From Adiantum capillus-veneris (taxonomy: Eukaryota; Streptophyta; Polypodiopsida; Polypodiales; Pteridaceae), in the NCBI GenBank assembly GCA_014529385.2, contig CM043966.1, positions 92,446,087 through 92,510,086 of the forward strand: 64,000 nucleotides of DNA, given 5' to 3'. The notes under the pieces were generated by a model. The model saw only the letters and a list, made by a program, of their open reading frames with translations. It had not been told where the DNA came from and did no database searches. The position numbers were made by a program, and so were the translations under genes. Below are positions 58,126 through 64,000 of the stretch, piece by piece (within the stretch, counting starts at the first letter, position 1; each line of letters starts with the position of its first letter).

Positions 58126-59150
58126 TGTTGGCAAATACGCCGGGACGGACGTCAGCACAGCAAGAACTCACCTAACAAAATTTGTCAGCTAAGGACGAAG
58201 CTCGACCCGCAGGCACGTGGAAGCAAGCATAGGGTGTCAACCTACACGACCGACTATTGACTACTTCCTAACAGAGGTCTCTACCCAATGTCTAAGTTAC
58301 AGCCTTCAAGAGTACACAAGAGGAGATTTCCTACAACGCTTCAAGAGCCAAATACCCATCAAACGTTCTCGAAACGCTACAGAACTTGAGGAAAATCCTA
58401 TTAACACCGATAGGTTTCTCTCCCTAAGGTCTGTGATCCAAAACCCCAACCCTAAACACCCGGTGCAGAATCGCGTAGGATGTCTGATTGAAATTTACAG
58501 GACGACGTTTTTTGAAACTAACATGCTTAATGCGTAGCTCTACTCATTGCAAACGAGTGGATATGTTGAAATGCAAAAACAGACATCATATGCTCACCGA
58601 ATCACCAGAAATAGCTTGTAGGTCAATCTCGCGAGGCCGGGCCATACACACGCAATGTAGGTGTTGGCGCGTAGCTCTCTCCGGGGGCAACACGCTACAC
58701 TTATCCGCACTTGATTTCGACCACCAGTGTGCGTGTCGCGTCAAGATAAACTCTCACTCTCTCTCGTACACACAGTACGCTCAACTCACACAGACAAACT
58801 TATCAAAATGACAAAGGGAGTGTGCGCGTCGCGTCAAGATAAAATCTCACTCTCTCTCGTACACAGAGTACACTCAACTCACACAGACAAACTTATCAAA
58901 ATGACAAAGGGTTTTTTGCATTAAGGTCAAAAGTGGTATAAATACCTTACAATCTCAAACCCTAATGTTCCAATTTAACCATTTACTAAGTCTAAATGTA
59001 AAAAAATGGGATACAATTTGGAAGCTTCTGCAAGCCCCACTATTTACAAAGGTGAAATGACGGTTTCTTCTCAATTAAGGAATGATTACAAAGGAAATTA
59101 GTATCCCACCGGGCAATCATCCTCCATTGAGTGTGTCCAACCCGCTAACA
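58126..59150 (-). repeat. Y 5' LTR (1025 bp), minus orientation
   Basis: Reverse complement of 47600-48536, with several per cent divergence by eye. A 93-bp block is tandemly doubled (58726-58818, 58819-58911), explaining most of the length difference. The palindrome half-site is at 58471-58485. Confidence 0.92.
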
Positions 59151-59155
59151 ATGGA
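59151..59155. repeat. Y target duplication, second copy (atgga)
   Basis: Pairs with tccat at 48537-48541 in opposite orientation. Confidence 0.8.
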
Positions 59156-59530
59156 TTTATAGAAAGACCTTTGGGTATGCTAGAGAAGATTGTATCCTTG
59201 TGGGATTGAATATGAGCATACTTTTTCCATAGTGGACTTTGGGAAGAGAAATAACTTTGATGTTGTTTTAGGACAATCATCTAGGAATTAACTCAAAATG
59301 ATGCAAGATTGGAGCTATGGTCACCTCTACTTATGACATAAGGGTGACACCACAAGGGTCAAACTCAAGGACCATAGTTATAAAGACATTAATTAAACCC
59401 CAATGAAAGATTGACTTAACTACGATCCATGGCAAACAAATACATGCATGGTTGCCAAACCAAACACATATTTGGATGTGCCAAGAGTCCAAATGTGGAA
59501 GCCTGAGAAAAGAAGATATGGGGAGTGACA
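59151..59530 (+). pseudogene. Z part 3: rest of protease
   Basis: Starts with the target duplication atgga and then reads, with shifts and stops, GMLEKI, GIEYEHTFSIVDFGKRNNFDVVLGQSS and MMQDWSYGHLYLRH, followed by LKDHSYKDIN. This is block for block the Y protease C-terminal half (GIKYEHTFAIVDFDKKNNYEIILGRPF..., LKDHSYKDVN). It begins at just the residue where Z part 2 (48537, minus) ends, so Y was inserted in the protease of Z. Confidence 0.8.
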
Positions 59531-59820
59531 ATTCAGTATATCATCGGGTAGTTACAACACCAAGAGTGGACTACCACTACACATGTTAGTGTGGGAGATT
59601 ATATCTCTTCTCACTCACTTTTTTTCACCCAGGAATTCGTGATTGCAGACTACCCTCACCAAAATCTTATCATCTCATCCCCCATGTGCAATGACACATG
59701 GTAGTGCTAGCCAATACTCTAAACAAAAAGAAAAACATGGTCTTGACCCGTAAACCTCCCTCTCCACTTAGGTGGTGGCCCACTATTGGCCCCTTTGCCC
59801 TAGGTCTTTTTTGTCTTTGT

Positions 59821-59821
<1 letters not shown>

Positions 59822-59875
<54 letters not shown>
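59822..59875. repeat. (CT)n microsatellite
   Basis: Twenty-seven uninterrupted CT units. Confidence 0.97.
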
Positions 59876-59878
<3 letters not shown>

Positions 59879-60864
59879 CTATAGGTTGACCACATTGTAA
59901 ATTTATGGTTTTTTAGGTCCCCTTTAGTATGGTCAATTCTGCTATAAGCTAGCTTCTATGACAATGAAGCATACACAGAACAATTGGATAGAGCACTAAG
60001 AGACATTTCAAAGAAACAAAAAACATTACTTCGTATAGTCTTTGTACCTTGTTTTATCACTCAATCCAATAACCTTTTGTGTTATCACTCTAGGTTTTAA
60101 GAATGGGCAGACAAAGTACTCCTTGATGCTTACATGTCTATAGTGGAGTAGTCATCATAGAAAGAGATTTATTCATTGCACATGGAAGTATGATGATTGC
60201 TTCAAAAACTTCATGTCATCTTCAAGAATTGAAAGAGAAGGAGGTAAGGTCTAACAATAACCTCTTGTATTGAGATTTTTGAATCATTGTTAGGAACAAG
60301 GTGAGGAGGTACTAAAGTCTGCGAAGTTAAAGGGGGATGAGAGTTATGGAAAGTAACTTTATATGAGTGCTTACAATCATGTCAATTTTGTTGTGTTATA
60401 ATATAAAATTTCATTAACCATTGTACATACATAATCACAAATGGGTTATATATTACAAAGGGCCCCACCTTAAAAATAAAGTAAAGGTGCACATTGCAAA
60501 TTAACATTTAAAATAATAATACTACCAAAAAAGAAAATAAAAACAATAAAATAAAGAGACAACTTTGAATACTTTAATTCTTTCATAAAAAAGGATAGAT
60601 TTAATAAGCATAGGTAATAATAAAGAAATCTCATGAAATTAATCTTTATGAAGTCCTTAAATAAAATCACTCCTTACAAATTAAAATATGAAGAAAAATT
60701 CATTGAGTAAATACTTCCAGGGCTCGTGAAAAGATAGGTTCACTTTATCCAAAACTTGTTCAAATTTCAAGAGTTTTACCTTAAAAGTTCAAATTTATGT
60801 AGAATTTTCTTCTCAAATGTGACTTTCACCTTCTCATAAAAGGGTGAAAAGCATTTGGAGCCAT

Positions 60865-61004
60865 CCCCATAATATCTTTTTCCCAAGCCTTTAATACTTA
60901 ACAACATGGGATCAAACTCCTATGAATGTCCGCTCCCCATAATATCCTTTTCCCAAGCCTTTAATACTTAACAACATGGGATCAAACTCCTATGAATGTC
61001 CGCT
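60865..61004. repeat. 70-bp tandem duplication
   Basis: Units 60865-60934 and 60935-61004 differ at one base (aatatctttt / aatatccttt). Confidence 0.97.
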
Positions 61005-61220
61005 GCTTTGTTCAGTAAAGTCTTTTTCAATATGCAAAAGAAGTGAATGCAGCTTGGAAAGTAGCATTCAAAAGGACATGATTTCTTTCTCTTCAAGACT
61101 TTTAAGGCCTCTTTTAGAAAAACATGTCCATCAATTAGAATTGAACGACCTTCACCATATGGGTACTAAGGCCTTAAGCAAGTCAAAAAGTGTGTTTCAA
61201 TTTACAATTGCTAACAAAGT

Positions 61221-61310
61221 GAAGGATCATGGTGGCTTGCTAGGAAGTACAATGCAAAAGTAGACGAAGGAACATGGTCGCTTGCTGGGAAGTACAATGC
61301 AAAACTAGAT
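61221..61310. repeat. 45-bp tandem duplication
   Basis: Units 61221-61265 and 61266-61310 differ at about five bases, so this duplication is older than the one at 60865. Confidence 0.95.
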
Positions 61311-63756
61311 TAAGGTTGTGTTTGTAAAAGTTATTATTATTTTTATCAACAACAAAAAAATTTAAAATATTGTAGAGAGGGTGTATAATTGAAGGAATAT
61401 TAGATAATCAGAAAAAGGAGACTAAATAGATCCAATTTTTTTGAGTGGTAGTCATGGAGAAGTTACTTGTTGATCAAATTTGGTCCAGCTTGTATTTTGT
61501 TTCTTTTTTAGATAATTGTTGTAGTAAAGAAATCAATGTCATGATTTCAATATACGTAAGAATTTTACAACTAGTATGGACATTAAAACAATCTCAAAGT
61601 ATGATCAAATGAAATTGATCACAAAATTATAAAATTTTGTTTTTGGATGATGGGCCTAAGTAGCTTTGTGAAAAAATATAAACTAATACCAATAATCTTT
61701 CATAAAGATGGCATTAATTAATGACGGTTTCTTTTTACAATATTCTCCTTATCAAGTGATGCTTTTGACATTTTATTAGTATTTATGAGGGATATATGAG
61801 TTTTTCAATTTTACATGTTATTCATAATTTTATCAATATTGGAAACAAGTTGGACTAAAGTAAAGAGATGAATATTGAATCTACATACTAAAATCAAAAG
61901 TTAAAAAGATTTAATTTTTTTAAGTGCTCAATTGTGCTTGATTTGCTTGAAAACCACAAAGTTACAAAGAAATTCTTGAAGTGGTTGAATGAAAGCAAGG
62001 CTAATTCACAAAACTAAAAAAGCACATTTCAAATAAAATAGTTGAAAAGGAATTAGGTCCTTAAATGAAGGGGCCATTTACAAAGTAAGCAAAGACGAAA
62101 GAAAGAGAAAGTAGATAGAAATCTAAACGAAGAGACCAAATTACAATGATAGAAAAATCCAGTTATAATATAAAAGGAAGATACAATGTTTACAAAACTT
62201 TTTTTTTTCAACCAAATAGGATACATGTTCACCAACAACACACTCTGTATCAATGACTCAAAGTTTGCACCTTTTTTTCAACCTTCCCCTATGGCCTTTT
62301 GCAAGCCAAAAAAGCTAATGATGTTGGTTAGGAGTAAGAGAAAAAGGAAAACACTATGCATGAAATCTAGAAAAACAATGTTTAATATCCAATTTGGAAA
62401 AACATAGAAAGAAAGATTGTACTATTATACCAACATAAAGAGGTACATGGCACACACTAGCATTTTAAAACAAGGTGAAGGTACATAGTGGCATCTTAAA
62501 AGAATAAAATGAAAGGGAAATCAAGTCATCAGAGGCTAGGGTCTAAAATGAAAAAGACCCATTGACAAAATAAATAAAAGAAAATTTTAGTTGTTCACAA
62601 TCCAAGGCTAGGAAATATAACACTTATTGAGAAGTTAAACAATAGAATCTTTCATTCACGTGAAAAGATAGGTCCAATCATTGGAAAAAATAAAAGTTCA
62701 AATGGACTCTCTCGTCTCCTCATGGATTCTCTTAAAAAACCAACAACAAAAACTTGAAATGGAAGTGATGATGCTTTTCTGTAGAGGGAGCCTCCTGCAC
62801 TAAATATAGATAGCATGTGAGTGTACAGAGCAGTAAATCTCAAAGGCATTACTATGATAGGGATTGCTCTGGGAAGGAGGCTATCATGGAGTTAGTGTAA
62901 GGTGCTATCTACGCATACGAGATGAGGACTACTTGGGAGGGAGGACCATATAGAATTGGACTTGGGCTATCTTGTGTGCTCTAGTGGTAGCAGATGGGGA
63001 CCTATGACATGGCTTGGCTCCCCAAATCAACATCCAAAGTGTTGACCATCCCTTTTTTGTGCTTGACTCCAAGGTGGTCCTTTTGATTGGTATTGATATT
63101 CAGATATTTGGCTTTGTTCTGGTGGATGGCCCTTGGGTGACCAATGATGGAGCATTCAGGCTCCCCCCTTCTTGTGAAAATGATGTCAAGTTTTAGGGCC
63201 CCCTGTTTGGGAGGTGGCATGGCTTGCAATAGAGGGCTTGCCCCTTATGGCGAGTGAGTATTTTAATTTGGTTCCTTTTTTATTGGAGAAAGTGGCTCCC
63301 TATAAATCTAATCAGTGATACTAATTGCAATGTACTTGATGAGAATCTGTTCAAAACTTCTTGTGAAGGCTGGAGCGACAACAGGCAACTATGATATTGT
63401 AGATGGTAGGCTAGGGCAACACCTACGAAGGGCCTACATGGAAAGGCCACATTTATTTAATTTTTGAATGGCGGTGGGTTATGTGAAGCACTTTTGGGGC
63501 GTGCATTTCTGTGTTCTATTTCTTTGCAGGGCAAGGCCCAGGCAGAGCGGTGAAATCTCTCTCTCTCCTTCTCTCTCTCTATACAAGAAGACGACCTTTG
63601 CGTCGCTTGCTGCCACTGGAAGATGTGTATGCAATATGAGGGGGTTAACAGCATGCGAGATGTTTACCTTGATTACCTAATATCAATTTCTGGAACGGAG
63701 CAAGAGGAGGCATGCCACTTGGCATCCATTGATTTGTTTGAAGAATTAATGAGGAT

Positions 63757-63990
63757 GTAGAGAGAGAGAGAGAGAGAACAAGAACGAGAGCTGAGCATAA
63801 AGCTTGCGAGGCGTACCGTTTTTATTAGAGAGAAAAGCATAAAGCTTGCGAGGCATAGAGAGAGAGAGAGAGAGAGAAAACAAGAACGAGAGCTGAGCAT
63901 AAAGCTTGCGAGGCGTGCCGTTTTTTTTAGAGAGAAAAGCATAAAGCTTGTGAGGCGTGCCGTTTTTAGAGAGAAAAGCATGGCGACGGC
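63757..63990. repeat. composite tandem repeat with (AG)n at window end
   Basis: GCATAAAGCTTG recurs at 63795, 63837, 63897 and 63939, so spacings alternate 42, 60, 42, with (AG)n runs in the longer units and AGAGAGAAAA before several copies. A partial fifth copy starts at 63979. The array may continue past the window. Confidence 0.9.
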
Positions 63991-64000
63991 CAGCCAATTT

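Larger units (their letters stand above)
50829..59150 (-). mobile_element. Y, 5' half: 5' LTR to middle of RT
   Basis: The minus strand carries LTR (59150 to 58126), primer site, palindrome-rich leader, gag, protease and the first part of RT, ending abruptly at about 50829. The rest of RT and all downstream genes are on the plus strand from 35917. Confidence 0.82.
59531..64000. other. non-coding flank without recognised gene
   Basis: AT-rich sequence with short frames only (longest 102 codons, over repeats at the far end). I see no retroelement protein motif, RNA gene or splice-supported exon. The repeats below are the only definite features. Confidence 0.55.

Noticed and set aside
60976-61263. 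95-codon plus-strand frame
   Set aside because: Runs through two tandem duplications in AT-rich sequence. No domain or homolog recognised.
63002-63229. Short frames on both strands as a host exon
   Set aside because: No recognisable domain and no supporting splice or start context.

Overview
Plant nuclear DNA made almost entirely of nested LTR retrotransposons. Chromodomain Ty3/gypsy elements, a Tat-type gypsy with a second RNase H, and a Ty1/copia element with an initiator-Met primer site are plant lineages. I found no intact host gene, rRNA, tRNA or CRISPR array. The density of nested elements suggests a large repeat-rich genome (a gymnosperm would fit), but the species cannot be read from this sequence.

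Layout. (1) 1-2044: 5' part of a copia element, minus strand. (2) 2045-2949: unrecognised coding remnants. (3) Element W, minus strand, old and decayed: a retropepsin/W(V/I)PK reading frame at 19498-21526 and a coiled-coil reading frame at 2950-5465. W is interrupted by element H. (4) H, 7860-19493: a young gypsy chromovirus with 1.6-kb LTRs but most of pol deleted. N (10652-15952) is nested in it: a small, very young LTR element whose only gene is a 507-residue retropepsin/W(V/I)PK protein. (5) T, 21527-32379: a Tat-lineage gypsy with 2.6-kb LTRs. (6) V, 32380-34357: the 3' end of an old chromovirus. (7) 34358-59530: element Y inserted in a related older element Z, then broken by an inversion. 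(8) 59531-64000: non-coding, with microsatellites and tandem duplications.

The most interesting object is Y. Its two LTRs (47600-48536 on plus, 58126-59150 on minus) lie in opposite orientation and their 5-bp target duplications (tccat / atgga) are reverse complements. The reverse transcriptase breaks off at about 50829 (minus) and resumes at about 35917 (plus) at the same place in the domain. The gag of Z breaks and resumes at the same two points. One inversion of about 14.9 kb explains all of this. Undoing it gives Y as one element of about 20.9 kb (19.6 kb without a later DNA-transposon insertion), in the order LTR, primer site, palindrome-rich leader, gag, protease, RT, RNase H, integrase with a duplicated zinc module, accessory retropepsin/W(V/I)PK gene, second polypurine tract, second palindrome array, coiled-coil gene, polypurine tract, LTR. 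W carries the same two accessory genes in the same order, and N carries the first alone with the same class of primer site as Y. This suggests a family of very large gypsy elements with a two-gene accessory cassette and small parasites built from part of it.
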